Of a stretch of 64,000 nt of DNA, positions 25,485 to 34,172 are shown one piece after another (the stretch's first letter is position 1; every line of letters begins with the position of its first letter). The position numbers and the translations under genes are program-made. Source of the stretch: Emticicia sp040253585 (GTDB lineage Bacteria; Bacteroidota; Bacteroidia; Cytophagales; Spirosomataceae); NCBI RefSeq assembly GCF_040253585.1, contig NZ_JBELAU010000012.1:1-64000 (forward strand), written 5' to 3'. Below the pieces are notes generated by a model that worked only from the letters and a program-made list of their open reading frames with translations, ran no database searches and was not told where the DNA came from.

Positions 25485-26825
25485 ATGTCAAATCTTAAAG
25501 TAACTCTTGGCCAAAAAGAGTATTTTCCGTTTATCAAAGAAGCAATCGCTTACGAAGGAAGAGAATCAAATAACTATTTAGCATTTAAATATTATGATGC
25601 AAACCGTGTAGTAGCTGGCAAAACAATGGCCGAGCACTTACGTTTTGCAACTGCTTACTGGCATACATTCTGTGGCAACGGTGGTGACCCATTTGGTCCA
25701 GGAACAAAAGTTTTCCCTTGGGATGTAGCTTCAAGCCCAATGGATGCAGCGAAACAAAAACTCGATGCCGCATTTGAGTTTATGACAAAACTTGGAACGC
25801 CTTACTACTGTTTCCATGATACTGATATTGCTCCAGAAGGTAATTCTCAAGCTGAATTTCAGAAAAATTTAGAAGAAATCGTTGCTTTAGCAAAACAAAA
25901 GCAAGCAGAAAGTGGCATGAAATTGCTTTGGGGAACCGCCAATTTGTTTTCGCACAAGCGTTATATGAATGGTGCTTCAACAAACCCTGATTTCTCGGTT
26001 GTTGCTCACGGAGGTTTTCAAGTGAAAAATGCTATTGATGCTACTATCGCTTTGGGTGGTGAGGGTTATGTGTTCTGGGGAGGTCGTGAAGGCTATATGT
26101 CATTATTGAACACCAATACTAAGAAAGAAATCGACCACTTAGGTCAGTTCCTTACAATCTCACGTGACTATGCACGTTCACAAGGATTTACGGGTAAATT
26201 CTACATCGAGCCAAAACCTTGCGAGCCGTCGAAACACCAATACGATTATGATGCTCAGACTGTAATTGGTTTCTTGCGTCAGTATGGTTTAGATAAAGAT
26301 TTTCAATTGAATTTAGAGGTAAACCACGCTACTTTGGCTGGTCATACTTTTGCTCATGAGCTTCAAATGGCGGTTGATGCAGGTATGTTGGGAAGTATCG
26401 ATGCTAACCGTGGTGACTACCAAAATGGTTGGGATACAGACCAATTCCCAATTGATTTATATGAATTAACAGAATCAATGTTGATTATCGTTGAAGCAGG
26501 TGGTTTCTCAACAGGTGGTATCAACTTTGATGCTAAAACTCGTAGAAATTCAACTGATTTAGAAGATATTTTCATTGCACATATCTCAGGAATGGATGCG
26601 TTTGCTCGTGCATTGTTGATTGCAAATGATATTCTTGAAAAATCTGAGTACAAAAAACTTCGTGCTAATCGCTACGCTTCATTTGATAGCGGAGACGGTG
26701 CTGCTTTTGAAGCTGGGAAATTAGGTTTAGCTGACTTGCACCGCATTGCATTGGCAACTGGCGAGCCTCAACAAATCAGCGGCAAGCAAGAATTATTTGA
26801 GATGATTATCAATCAGTACATTTAA
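25485..26825 (+). CDS. xylA: xylose isomerase
   Basis: XylA interconverts D-xylose and D-xylulose in the cytoplasm using two divalent metals. The 446-residue length and the sequence fit the class II (Bacteroides/Thermotoga) type. Catalytic His111 and Asp114 lie in CFHDTDIAPEG. The segments WGGREGYMSLLNT, FYIEPKPCEPSKHQYDYD, LEVNHATLAGHTF and GSIDANRGDYQNGWDTDQFP carry the metal ligands. The start at ATG 25485 (MSNLKVTLGQKEYFPF) fits the family and the -7 box upstream. No xylulokinase or transporter gene is adjacent, so xylose use must involve genes elsewhere. Confidence 0.98.
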   Translation: MSNLKVTLGQKEYFPFIKEAIAYEGRESNNYLAFKYYDANRVVAGKTMAEHLRFATAYWHTFCGNGGDPFGPGTKVFPWDVASSPMDAAKQKLDAAFEFMTKLGTPYYCFHDTDIAPEGNSQAEFQKNLEEIVALAKQKQAESGMKLLWGTANLFSHKRYMNGASTNPDFSVVAHGGFQVKNAIDATIALGGEGYVFWGGREGYMSLLNTNTKKEIDHLGQFLTISRDYARSQGFTGKFYIEPKPCEPSKHQYDYDAQTVIGFLRQYGLDKDFQLNLEVNHATLAGHTFAHELQMAVDAGMLGSIDANRGDYQNGWDTDQFPIDLYELTESMLIIVEAGGFSTGGINFDAKTRRNSTDLEDIFIAHISGMDAFARALLIANDILEKSEYKKLRANRYASFDSGDGAAFEAGKLGLADLHRIALATGEPQQISGKQELFEMIINQYI

Positions 26826-26832
26826 TTCAATT

Positions 26833-26894
26833 AAGAATTAGGAATTGAGAATGTGGTAATTTTTGTTACAAATCATTCTTAATTCCTAATTCCT
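26833..26894. repeat. inverted repeat between convergent genes (AATTAGGAATTGAGAATG words)
   Basis: Arms of 21 nt (26833-26853 and 26874-26894) match at 19 of 21 positions around a 20-nt loop. The repeat lies between xylA and the convergent GT-C/TPR gene and could act as a bidirectional terminator. Its vocabulary is shared with the repeats at 33188-33297 and 61391-61449. Confidence 0.8.
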
Positions 26895-26905
26895 CATTCT
26901 TAATT

Positions 26906-28963
26906 TCAATACTTCACCCCATTCTTCTCCAAAATTCCTTTCGCATTGGCGTTGCCTTCTTTGGCTGATTTTATGTACCATTCGGTAGCGGTTTTTATAT
27001 CTCCACGAGAAACGTAGTTTATTCCGATATTATATTCGTATTCGCCAGTTTTGTCTCTTTCTGCTCCTTTTTTCCAGTAACTAACTGCTTTATCATCTTG
27101 CTTTAAGTCAACGTACGTAACACCAATATTGCGGTAAGCCGTCAAATAATCGGGATTTTTGGTCAATAAAGCGTCTAATTCCTTTATTTCTTGGTCAAAT
27201 TTCTTTTCGAGTCTGTATGTGTAAGAATGATTAAGGTAAGCGTCCCAAAGCTGCGGATTTAGCTTAATGGCATCATCAAAAACTTTACGAGATTCATCAA
27301 ATCTATTTAAACCCGTGAGCGATAAGCCCCAAACATTCAGATATTCAGCATTTTTGGGTTCGTTGGCCACGGCTTCACGATAGTATTTTTCGGCTTCTGC
27401 CATATTTCCTAAACGATAATGAGCAGTTCCCAGTAACCAGTTTGTGCGGTTAGTTTTTGGTAAATACTGCGTTGCTTTTTCAAAATATTTAAGGGCAGTT
27501 TTGCTATCGCCTTCATCTAAAAACATTGAGCCAATCGTGCGGCAAACATCACCATTCTTAAAACCACCATCATCGGCACGCATCAAATAGCCTTTCGAGG
27601 TTGGAAACTCTTTGTTTTCTAAGTAATACCAGCCCAAATTACTCAAAATCATGGCATCGTCTGGGAACGCCTTATCGGCAGGAGTAAAGAGTGTCAAACC
27701 ATTCTTCCAAGTACCTGTTTGTTTGAAACTCAAGGCACACAAACCTAAAGCAACTATCGCAAAAACTGGTAAAGCTGCCTTGCTTTTTTGGTAGAAACGA
27801 TTGAAAGCAAGTCCTAACAAAAACAATGGTCCGATGGATGAAAGGTAGTAATAACGGTCGGCTACGATGGCACTACCCACAGGAAATGGAAACTGCAAAA
27901 CCGTAGAAACGGCAATCAAGAAAAACGCACCTGCCCACCAGATACGTTTGTCTTTTCTGCCAAACCATAAGATGGTTCCCACCAACAGAATCACACCAAG
28001 AAAAGCCCCCGAATAGATTGCTGGAAGGCTTCCGTTTGGTTTTCCTGGGTACGGATAAAAAGCATAAAGTTTGAATGGAACGAGGGTTTTTACCCAATAA
28101 AAGCAAAAGGCATAGCACGACATCAAGATACGTTCGCCCAATGTATAAGCATTCGAAATCACCGAAGTTGCATCAGCACCTGCATCTTTTTGGGCGTGAG
28201 TGGCCATGTAAGCAAAAAAGAACGTCAGAACAAAATAAGGGACTTTATTGATGAAAAGCTTCGCATTGATTGGTTTTTTCAAGAAACAATAATCAGTAAT
28301 AATCAATAAAGCTGGTAAAACTACCGCCATACCTTTCGACAAACACGAGGCCAAAAATAGTAGGATAGAAACTGCGTACCATTTTTTATCTTGGGTTTCA
28401 TCGAACTTGATGTAATACCAGAGAGAAAGCAATAAAAATATCGTATAAAGTACGTCTTTACGCTCGGCTGCCCACGCTACCGACTCAACATGAAGTGGGT
28501 GAATGGCAAACAAAGCACCCGTAAAAAACGCTACCCAAAAGCTACCGTTGAGTTTCTGAATGAGCTTGAAAACCAACCAACTATTGAGTGTATGCAAAAT
28601 AAGATTATCGAGGTGATAAAGCCACGTTTGTTCTTTCACGAGTGCGTACTCGATGGCAAGCGAGAGCATCGTGAGTGGGTGGTAGTTACCCACGTGGTAT
28701 TCGGTTAAAAGCCCTTTAAGGTCGAAGTTTTTTACGTATTCGTTGAGAATGATATACGGTTTATCGTCCCAAACGAAGGTATTTTGCCATACTGGAGAAT
28801 AACTCACAAAAATAAGTGCCGCAAAGATGGCTGGAGTCCAGCGAACAAGGTTTTGTTCGAGTGATGTGCTAATTGATTGATTATTGGCCGATTGCTCTAC
28901 GGCCACTGACTGCGTGCTTTCTTTCTTAGCAATGGGTTTTGCTTGTGGTTTTTGCTTTGCCAT
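26906..28963 (-). CDS. polytopic GT-C-type membrane protein with C-terminal TPR domain (TMTC-like)
   Basis: This is a 685-residue inner-membrane protein. After a charged N-terminal tail (KQKPQAKPIAKK) come about ten hydrophobic segments. The first periplasmic loop contains FVWDDKPYIILNEY, in which the Asp pair matches the catalytic acidic motif of GT-C glycosyltransferases. HPLHVESVAWAAERKDVLYTIFLL is a strong signature of the TMTC/DUF1736 group. Residues about 440-680 contain several TPR repeats (YLENKEFPTSKGYLMRAD, LGTAHYRLGNMAEAEKYYREA). Animal TMTC proteins are O-mannosyltransferases; bacterial homologues are presumed to glycosylate exported proteins, but this is inference. Confidence 0.8.
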   Translation of the reverse strand: MAKQKPQAKPIAKKESTQSVAVEQSANNQSISTSLEQNLVRWTPAIFAALIFVSYSPVWQNTFVWDDKPYIILNEYVKNFDLKGLLTEYHVGNYHPLTMLSLAIEYALVKEQTWLYHLDNLILHTLNSWLVFKLIQKLNGSFWVAFFTGALFAIHPLHVESVAWAAERKDVLYTIFLLLSLWYYIKFDETQDKKWYAVSILLFLASCLSKGMAVVLPALLIITDYCFLKKPINAKLFINKVPYFVLTFFFAYMATHAQKDAGADATSVISNAYTLGERILMSCYAFCFYWVKTLVPFKLYAFYPYPGKPNGSLPAIYSGAFLGVILLVGTILWFGRKDKRIWWAGAFFLIAVSTVLQFPFPVGSAIVADRYYYLSSIGPLFLLGLAFNRFYQKSKAALPVFAIVALGLCALSFKQTGTWKNGLTLFTPADKAFPDDAMILSNLGWYYLENKEFPTSKGYLMRADDGGFKNGDVCRTIGSMFLDEGDSKTALKYFEKATQYLPKTNRTNWLLGTAHYRLGNMAEAEKYYREAVANEPKNAEYLNVWGLSLTGLNRFDESRKVFDDAIKLNPQLWDAYLNHSYTYRLEKKFDQEIKELDALLTKNPDYLTAYRNIGVTYVDLKQDDKAVSYWKKGAERDKTGEYEYNIGINYVSRGDIKTATEWYIKSAKEGNANAKGILEKNGVKY

Positions 28964-28987
28964 TTCAATGGGTTATATTAGGTTACA

Positions 28988-29018
28988 CAAAAATATTTCA
29001 ATTATCTTGCCAAAACAA
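28988..29018 (-). promoter_or_regulatory. possible promoter of the GT-C/TPR gene
   Basis: On the minus strand TATTTTTG (28995-28988) fits TAnnTTTG, and a TTG lies 20 nt upstream at 29018-29016. The box is 25 nt from the start codon. Confidence 0.35.
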
Positions 29019-29030
29019 GCCCCTCCCCAG

Positions 29031-29049
29031 CCCTCCCCGATAGGGAGGG
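29031..29049. repeat. GC-rich hairpin CCCTCCC/GGGAGGG
   Basis: CCCTCCC (29031-29037) and GGGAGGG (29043-29049) flank the loop CGATA, next to another CCCCTCCCC block at about 29020-29028. In a low-GC spacer this isolated GC block looks like a dispersed intergenic repeat. The rest of the 247-bp spacer (28964-29210) holds no gene that I can see. Confidence 0.6.
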
Positions 29050-29210
29050 AGCAGAAGTTTCGCTCTTAATATCAAAAGAATGGGGCGAATATAGCTGTTT
29101 TATCAAGAAAAATTAAGAACTTTGACTGTTCTTTGGCAAGAATCTTGCGTCATTGACACTTGCAATATTTAGTGTTTTTTAGCGTTGAAAAGCTACTATA
29201 AAATTTAACA

Positions 29211-30935
29211 ATGAGATTCAAACAAATCATATATTTAGCTTTGGTTGCTTTGCCGATGCTTTCGGAAGCTCAGAAAAATAAAAAAACTGAGAGCGAAGGC
29301 ATTTCGGAGAAAGATTTAAAATCAGAAGCGTATTTCGTAGAAGGCATGAAGTATTACATTGCCGAAACCTACGATAAAGCTATTCCATTGTTCAAAAAAG
29401 CTGCCGAAGGTAATCCGACGAGTGCGGGCGTAAACTATATGGTTGCGAAGGCATACTACGCCAACAGCGACCTTGCCAATGCGACAGTTTATAGCGAAAA
29501 AGCCCTCAAACTCGATGATACCAATAAGTTTTATAGAAAATTTTTGGGCGAAATCTACACCAAGCAGAAGCGTTACAAAGATGCAGCCGAAATGTATGAG
29601 AAGCTGGCCGATAAATTTCCGCAAGATGTTGACAATTATCTCGATTTATCGAATGTTTATATTTTGCAGGAAAAGTTTTCGGATGCCGTTGAGATTTACA
29701 ATAAAATTGAGCGTACGATTGGTGTAAGCGAAGAAATTACTCGCCAAAAGCAGTTGATTTATCTGAAACAAAATAAACTCGAAAAGGCCATCGAAGAAGG
29801 CGACCGCCTGATTGCGTCTGAGCCAACTGCTCCCGAATATGTGGTGCAACAAGCTCAGATTCTCATCTCAAACGAACGCTACGACCAAGCCATCACGATG
29901 TTGAAAAACTCGTTGAAGAAAAATCCAGATTTTGCCGAAGCCCACGTTTTATTGGCCGAGATTTATCGCAAACAAAATGAGCTTGAAAAATGTAATGAAG
30001 AACTTCAATCTGCTTTTGCCAACAAAAATCTTCCTGTTGAGGTTAAGTTCAAGATTTTGAGCAGCTATATGCTCATGATGAAAGAAGACAACAGCGATAA
30101 AACACTCGATAACCTTCTGACGCTGACACAAGAATTAATCAAACAGTCGCCAAATGAAGCAAAAGGCTATGTAGTTTTGGGCGATTTGTTGATGAAAAAA
30201 GGCGAAATGGCGACCGCTCGTGATAATTACGTGAAGTCAACGCAGTTTGATAAATCGGTTTTTGAAGTTTGGTTGGCAATCGTTGAGTTGGATGCCAAAT
30301 TAAACCATATTGATAGTTTGGCGAAACATTCGGAAGAAGCTATCGAATATTTTCCGAATCAATCTTTCTTTTGGTATCACAATGGTTTTGCCAATTTTGC
30401 CAAAAAAGATTATCAAAAAGCCGTTTCTTCGCTCGAAGAAGCAAGAAATCTATCGGTTGACAATGCCGAATTGGGCAAGCACGTAAACGCACTTTTGGGC
30501 GATACTTATAATGAGTTGAAGAAATACGCCAAGTCGGACGAAGCATACGAAGCAGTTTTGAAAACCGACCCAGACTACGAACACGTACTGAATAATTATA
30601 GTTATTATTTGTCGATGCGTAAAGATAAACTCAGCCGAGCAGTGCAATTATCAACTCGCTTAACTGATAAATTTGGTGATAACGCCACCTACCTCGACAC
30701 ACACGCTTGGGTGCTTTATACCATGAAAGAGTACCAAAAAGCACGTGAGTTTTTGGAGCGTGCCTTGAAGCAAGAAAAAGGCGTAAGTGGCACAATCGTT
30801 GAGCATTATGGCGATGTTTTGTTTCAGCTTGGCGAAAAAGATAAAGCCATTGAACAATGGAAAAAAGCTCGCTCAATGGGCGAAAATAGTACAAATATTG
30901 ATAAAAAGATTCAATCTGGGGCTTTGATTGAGTAA
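29211..30935 (+). CDS. secreted tetratricopeptide repeat protein
   Basis: This 574-residue exported protein has a signal peptide (ending PMLSEAQ) and then about ten or more TPR repeats across nearly its whole length (for example YDKAIPLFKKAAEGNP, YKDAAEMYEKLADKFP, YDQAITMLKNSLKKNP, YQKAREFLERALKQEKG). It probably acts as a periplasmic scaffold. It is first in a run of three same-strand genes with short spacers (TPR protein, DUF4292 lipoprotein, EnvC-like protein). I believe this order recurs in Bacteroidota, which suggests a shared envelope function. Confidence 0.85.
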   Translation: MRFKQIIYLALVALPMLSEAQKNKKTESEGISEKDLKSEAYFVEGMKYYIAETYDKAIPLFKKAAEGNPTSAGVNYMVAKAYYANSDLANATVYSEKALKLDDTNKFYRKFLGEIYTKQKRYKDAAEMYEKLADKFPQDVDNYLDLSNVYILQEKFSDAVEIYNKIERTIGVSEEITRQKQLIYLKQNKLEKAIEEGDRLIASEPTAPEYVVQQAQILISNERYDQAITMLKNSLKKNPDFAEAHVLLAEIYRKQNELEKCNEELQSAFANKNLPVEVKFKILSSYMLMMKEDNSDKTLDNLLTLTQELIKQSPNEAKGYVVLGDLLMKKGEMATARDNYVKSTQFDKSVFEVWLAIVELDAKLNHIDSLAKHSEEAIEYFPNQSFFWYHNGFANFAKKDYQKAVSSLEEARNLSVDNAELGKHVNALLGDTYNELKKYAKSDEAYEAVLKTDPDYEHVLNNYSYYLSMRKDKLSRAVQLSTRLTDKFGDNATYLDTHAWVLYTMKEYQKAREFLERALKQEKGVSGTIVEHYGDVLFQLGEKDKAIEQWKKARSMGENSTNIDKKIQSGALIE

Positions 30936-30995
30936 GTCAATAGTCCATTGTCGATTATCCACAGAATTTAGGTGGAGAAATAAACTAACCATAAA

Positions 30996-31853
30996 ATGTC
31001 AAAATATTCTTTTCTAATACTTAGTTTTTTTGTGATTCTTTCGGCTTCATCGTGCAAGCGACACAAGATGCACAAAAAAGAGATTGTTGCCGTTGATACG
31101 CTGGATTCTCAGCCGATGAAAGCTGAAAAGCCGATTTTAGTTACTGATGAAAGAACAAAAGCTGAAACGCCTAAAGTGGAGACTCCTGCTGTTGCTAAAG
31201 TTGATGTAAAACCCGCCGAAATTGATTTTAAATATCTCAATATCAAATCAAAAGTAAATTTCTCGGCAGGTGGCGAAGAACAGAGTTTTCCTGTAAATAT
31301 TCATATCAAAAAAGATAGCATCATTTGGCTGTCGATTGTTGTGGGGCTTGAAGGTGGCCGAGGAATCATTACTAAAGACTCCGTTATTTTCTTAGACCGT
31401 CTGCACCGCACTTACTATAAATACGATTTTGCAAGTTTGAGTAAACAGTTCAATTTTAACCTGAATTATGACCTCGTTCAGTCGATTCTGATTGGAAATA
31501 TGCCAATTAAAAAACGAGAAACCGATGTAGTGGAGAAGCAAGAAGGTAGTTTTGTGATAAAACAAAAAGAAGGTTTTGTAAGAATCGAAAATAGTATTGC
31601 CGAAGCCAATCTGAAACTTCAGAAAGTAAATGCCAGTGATGAAACTGGCGATAGCAAAATGGAGATTGATTATACTAATTTCTTGACTATCACCGATTTG
31701 ATATTCCCGCAAGACATTAAAGCCAAGATTGACGCCAAAAAAGATGGGAAGGTTCTTCAAACTTCAATAAATTTGCAGCATAATAAGATTGAGGCACTCG
31801 ACCAAAGCCCAGGTTTTGCGTTTAGTATTCCAAAATCTTATGTGCCTAAATAA
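30996..31853 (+). CDS. DUF4292 lipoprotein
   Basis: This 285-residue lipoprotein has lipobox SASSC with Cys20 as the acylated residue. After a Lys/Glu/Pro-rich linker (about 25-75), the DUF4292 domain spans about 80-280, including ISVNIHIKKDSIIWLSI-like text (actual: FPVNIHIKKDSIIWLSIVVG) and MEIDYTNFLTITDLIFPQDI. The fold predicted for the family recalls LolA/LolB-type lipoprotein carriers, so a role in lipoprotein or outer-membrane handling is a reasonable inference. It lies between the TPR gene and the EnvC-like gene with spacers of 60 and 52 nt. Confidence 0.85.
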   Translation: MSKYSFLILSFFVILSASSCKRHKMHKKEIVAVDTLDSQPMKAEKPILVTDERTKAETPKVETPAVAKVDVKPAEIDFKYLNIKSKVNFSAGGEEQSFPVNIHIKKDSIIWLSIVVGLEGGRGIITKDSVIFLDRLHRTYYKYDFASLSKQFNFNLNYDLVQSILIGNMPIKKRETDVVEKQEGSFVIKQKEGFVRIENSIAEANLKLQKVNASDETGDSKMEIDYTNFLTITDLIFPQDIKAKIDAKKDGKVLQTSINLQHNKIEALDQSPGFAFSIPKSYVPK

Positions 31854-31905
31854 ATGCGTCGTCTATACCGAAAGTCTGACGAAATAAATTTCTTCCTTAA
31901 TTGCA

Positions 31906-33186
31906 ATGGCTCTTAGAACCTTTATATATTTTTTTATTGGTGTTTTTGTAATGAGTACATTTGCAGGTACTGATACTTTTGCCCAACACCGAAAAAAAAG
32001 TAGAGCTCAGCTTGAAAACGAAAAGCGAAGAAACCTCGAAAAAATTGCCGAAACTAAACGTGCTTTAGAAAATACCAAAGAAAAGAAAGAAGTAACTGTC
32101 GGAAAAATCAAGGCAATCAAAGAACAGATTTCGTCGCAAGAAGAGCAGATTGGCCTCATGGAACAAGACATGGAGCTGATTGATATGGAAATGCAAGATA
32201 TTATTGGGGCAAAACAAGGACTCGAACAAAAACTTGATACCCTCCAACGAGAATATGCTGCTATGCTTTACGGAGCATCAAAAATTAGCGGAAAAATCAA
32301 TCAACTGAGCTTTTTATTTTCGTCATCATCGTTCAATGACCTCATCATGAGGTATAAATACCTTCAGCAATATACCGATAACCGAAAGTCGCAAGTAGCA
32401 CAGATGATGAAAGTGGTGGCTTTATTGCGTGAGCGACAAGCCAATTTAGAAGGTAAAAAATCAGATAAAAAGCGAATTATTTCGGCAAAACTCACCGAAG
32501 CTCAGTATCTCGAACAACTCAAAAACCGCCAAACCGAAATGGTAGGTGAGTTATCGAAAAAAGAGAAGGATTTGAGAAAAGAGATTGAAGCAACAAAAAA
32601 ATCGGTCAGTAAACTCGAATCTTCTATTGCGGCTGTGGTGGCACGAGAGATTGCTCGTAAGAATCGTGAACGAGAACTCAAGCAAGACCGAGAAGCAAAG
32701 TTGGCCAAAAATAAGGTAAAAAAGCCTGTTACGAAGAAAGTAACGAAAGATTTAGACGATGAAGAAACCGCTCTCGGAAAGTCTTTTGCGGCCTCAAAAG
32801 CACGTTTGCCGTGGCCCGTTCAGCGAGGTTTTATTTCAGATAGATTTGGCATTAAAGAACACCCAGTTTTGAATGGTGTTTTAATAAATAATAACGGAAT
32901 TGATATTCAAACTTCTACCAACGCAACTGTTCGCTCAGTTTATGCTGGCGAAGTAAAAGACGTAACTGAAATTCCAGGACTTGGCAATGTTGTCTTGATT
33001 CAACATGGCGAATATTTTACGGTTTATGCCAATTTACGACAAATTTTCTTGTCGGTAGGGCAGAAGGTCGGAGCAAAAGAAACCATCGGAACTGCGGGCG
33101 AATCAGGCGGAGCAACCGAAATAAACTTTCAGATTTGGCATAATAGCCAGCATTTAAACCCCGAAGGTTGGCTTGTTCCGAGATAA
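31906..33186 (+). CDS. EnvC-like murein hydrolase activator with degenerate LytM domain
   Basis: This 426-residue exported protein has a hydrophobic N-terminus, a long Lys/Glu-rich coiled coil (about 28-280) and a C-terminal LytM/M23 domain (about 300-426). In active M23 enzymes zinc is held by an HxxxD pair and an HxH motif. Here the first His is Asn329 (NNNGIDI, Asp333 kept) and HxH is replaced by Glu405-Ile406-Asn407 (EINFQIW). The domain is therefore probably non-catalytic, as in E. coli EnvC, which activates amidases during cell separation. It is third in the TPR-DUF4292-EnvC run. Confidence 0.85.
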   Translation: MALRTFIYFFIGVFVMSTFAGTDTFAQHRKKSRAQLENEKRRNLEKIAETKRALENTKEKKEVTVGKIKAIKEQISSQEEQIGLMEQDMELIDMEMQDIIGAKQGLEQKLDTLQREYAAMLYGASKISGKINQLSFLFSSSSFNDLIMRYKYLQQYTDNRKSQVAQMMKVVALLRERQANLEGKKSDKKRIISAKLTEAQYLEQLKNRQTEMVGELSKKEKDLRKEIEATKKSVSKLESSIAAVVAREIARKNRERELKQDREAKLAKNKVKKPVTKKVTKDLDDEETALGKSFAASKARLPWPVQRGFISDRFGIKEHPVLNGVLINNNGIDIQTSTNATVRSVYAGEVKDVTEIPGLGNVVLIQHGEYFTVYANLRQIFLSVGQKVGAKETIGTAGESGGATEINFQIWHNSQHLNPEGWLVPR

Positions 33187-33187
33187 A

Positions 33188-33297
33188 TTATTAATTGAGA
33201 ATTGAAAATGTAAAATTGAGAATTTAAAATGAATATGGAGTTGCGTAAGCGATACTTTCTTTAATTTTTGAATTATTCTACATTCTTAATTCTACAT
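33188..33297. repeat. imperfect inverted repeat (AATTGAGAATTGAAAATG words)
   Basis: The left half (about 33188-33230) uses words such as AATTGAGAATTGAAAATG. The right half (about 33260-33297) uses the complements (CATTCTTAATTCTACATCG). Alignment requires small gaps, so the arms are approximate. It fills the spacer before panB. Confidence 0.6.
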
Positions 33298-33327
33298 CGC
33301 ACGGGCGACCCCGTCTACATTAAATCT

Positions 33328-34143
33328 ATGTCTGTACACAATGAAATTAAGCGTATCACCACGCATACGCTCCAAGAAATGAAACGCAAAGGCGAGAAAA
33401 TTGCCTGTTTGACTTCGTATGATTATTCGATGGCAAAAATCGTTGATGCGGCTGGCGTTGAACTGATTTTGGTGGGTGATTCGGCCTCCAACGTAATGGC
33501 TGGCCATGAAACAACGCTACCGATTACGCTCGATAATATGATTTACCACGCACAAGCAGTTGTGAAGGGTGTAAAAAGAGCCTTAGTCGTGGTTGATTTA
33601 CCTTTTGGTTCGTATCAAGGTAATTCGGAAGAGGCTTTGCGTTCGGCCATCAGAATCATGAAAGAATCGGGTGGACACGCTGTGAAATTGGAGGGTGGAA
33701 TCGAAATAAAAGAATCGATTGAACGTATTTTAAGTGCTGGAATTCCAGTGATGGGCCACTTAGGACTTACACCACAATCTATCTACAAATTTGGTACCTA
33801 TGCCGTGCGTGCCAAAGAAGAAGAGGAAGCCGAACAACTCATGGCTAATGCTAAAATGCTCAACGAAGTTGGGTGTTTCGGAATGGTTTTGGAGAAAATT
33901 CCAGCCAATCTTGCCAAAAAAGTAACCGATTCGGTGGCAATTCCAACTATTGGGATTGGTGCAGGAAATGGCTGTGATGGACAAATTTTGGTCGTACATG
34001 ATATGTTGGGCATCAATAAAGACTTTTCTCCACGTTTCCTACGCCGTTACGCAGATTTACATTCGATTATGACCGAAGCTGTGATGAATTACACTAAAGA
34101 CGTGAAATCGTCCGATTTCCCGAACGAAAAAGAATCCTACTAA
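33328..34143 (+). CDS. panB: 3-methyl-2-oxobutanoate hydroxymethyltransferase
   Basis: PanB transfers a hydroxymethyl group from methylene-tetrahydrofolate to 2-oxoisovalerate to give ketopantoate, the first committed step of pantothenate synthesis. It has 271 residues, a normal length. Hallmarks are KIACLTSYDYSMAKIVDAAGVELILVGDS, with Asp51 as metal ligand, MGHLGLTPQSIYKFG and IPTIGIGAGNGCDGQILVVHDMLG. The ATG at 33328 is preferred to an upstream in-frame start at 33268, because the family begins near KRITTHTLQEMK and the extra residues run through the repeat and a GC-rich CGGGCGACCCCG stretch. Confidence 0.97.
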   Translation: MSVHNEIKRITTHTLQEMKRKGEKIACLTSYDYSMAKIVDAAGVELILVGDSASNVMAGHETTLPITLDNMIYHAQAVVKGVKRALVVVDLPFGSYQGNSEEALRSAIRIMKESGGHAVKLEGGIEIKESIERILSAGIPVMGHLGLTPQSIYKFGTYAVRAKEEEEAEQLMANAKMLNEVGCFGMVLEKIPANLAKKVTDSVAIPTIGIGAGNGCDGQILVVHDMLGINKDFSPRFLRRYADLHSIMTEAVMNYTKDVKSSDFPNEKESY

Positions 34144-34172
34144 TAATATTTACTCAAACTTGAACCAAAATA

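Noticed and set aside
24641..27000. Xylose utilisation operon around xylA
   Set aside because: Neighbours are a Uma2 gene and a convergent GT-C/TPR gene. No xylulokinase, transporter or regulator is adjacent.
33268..33327. Upstream start for panB
   Set aside because: The extra residues come from the repeat and the adjoining CGGGCGACC stretch and have no counterpart in the PanB family.
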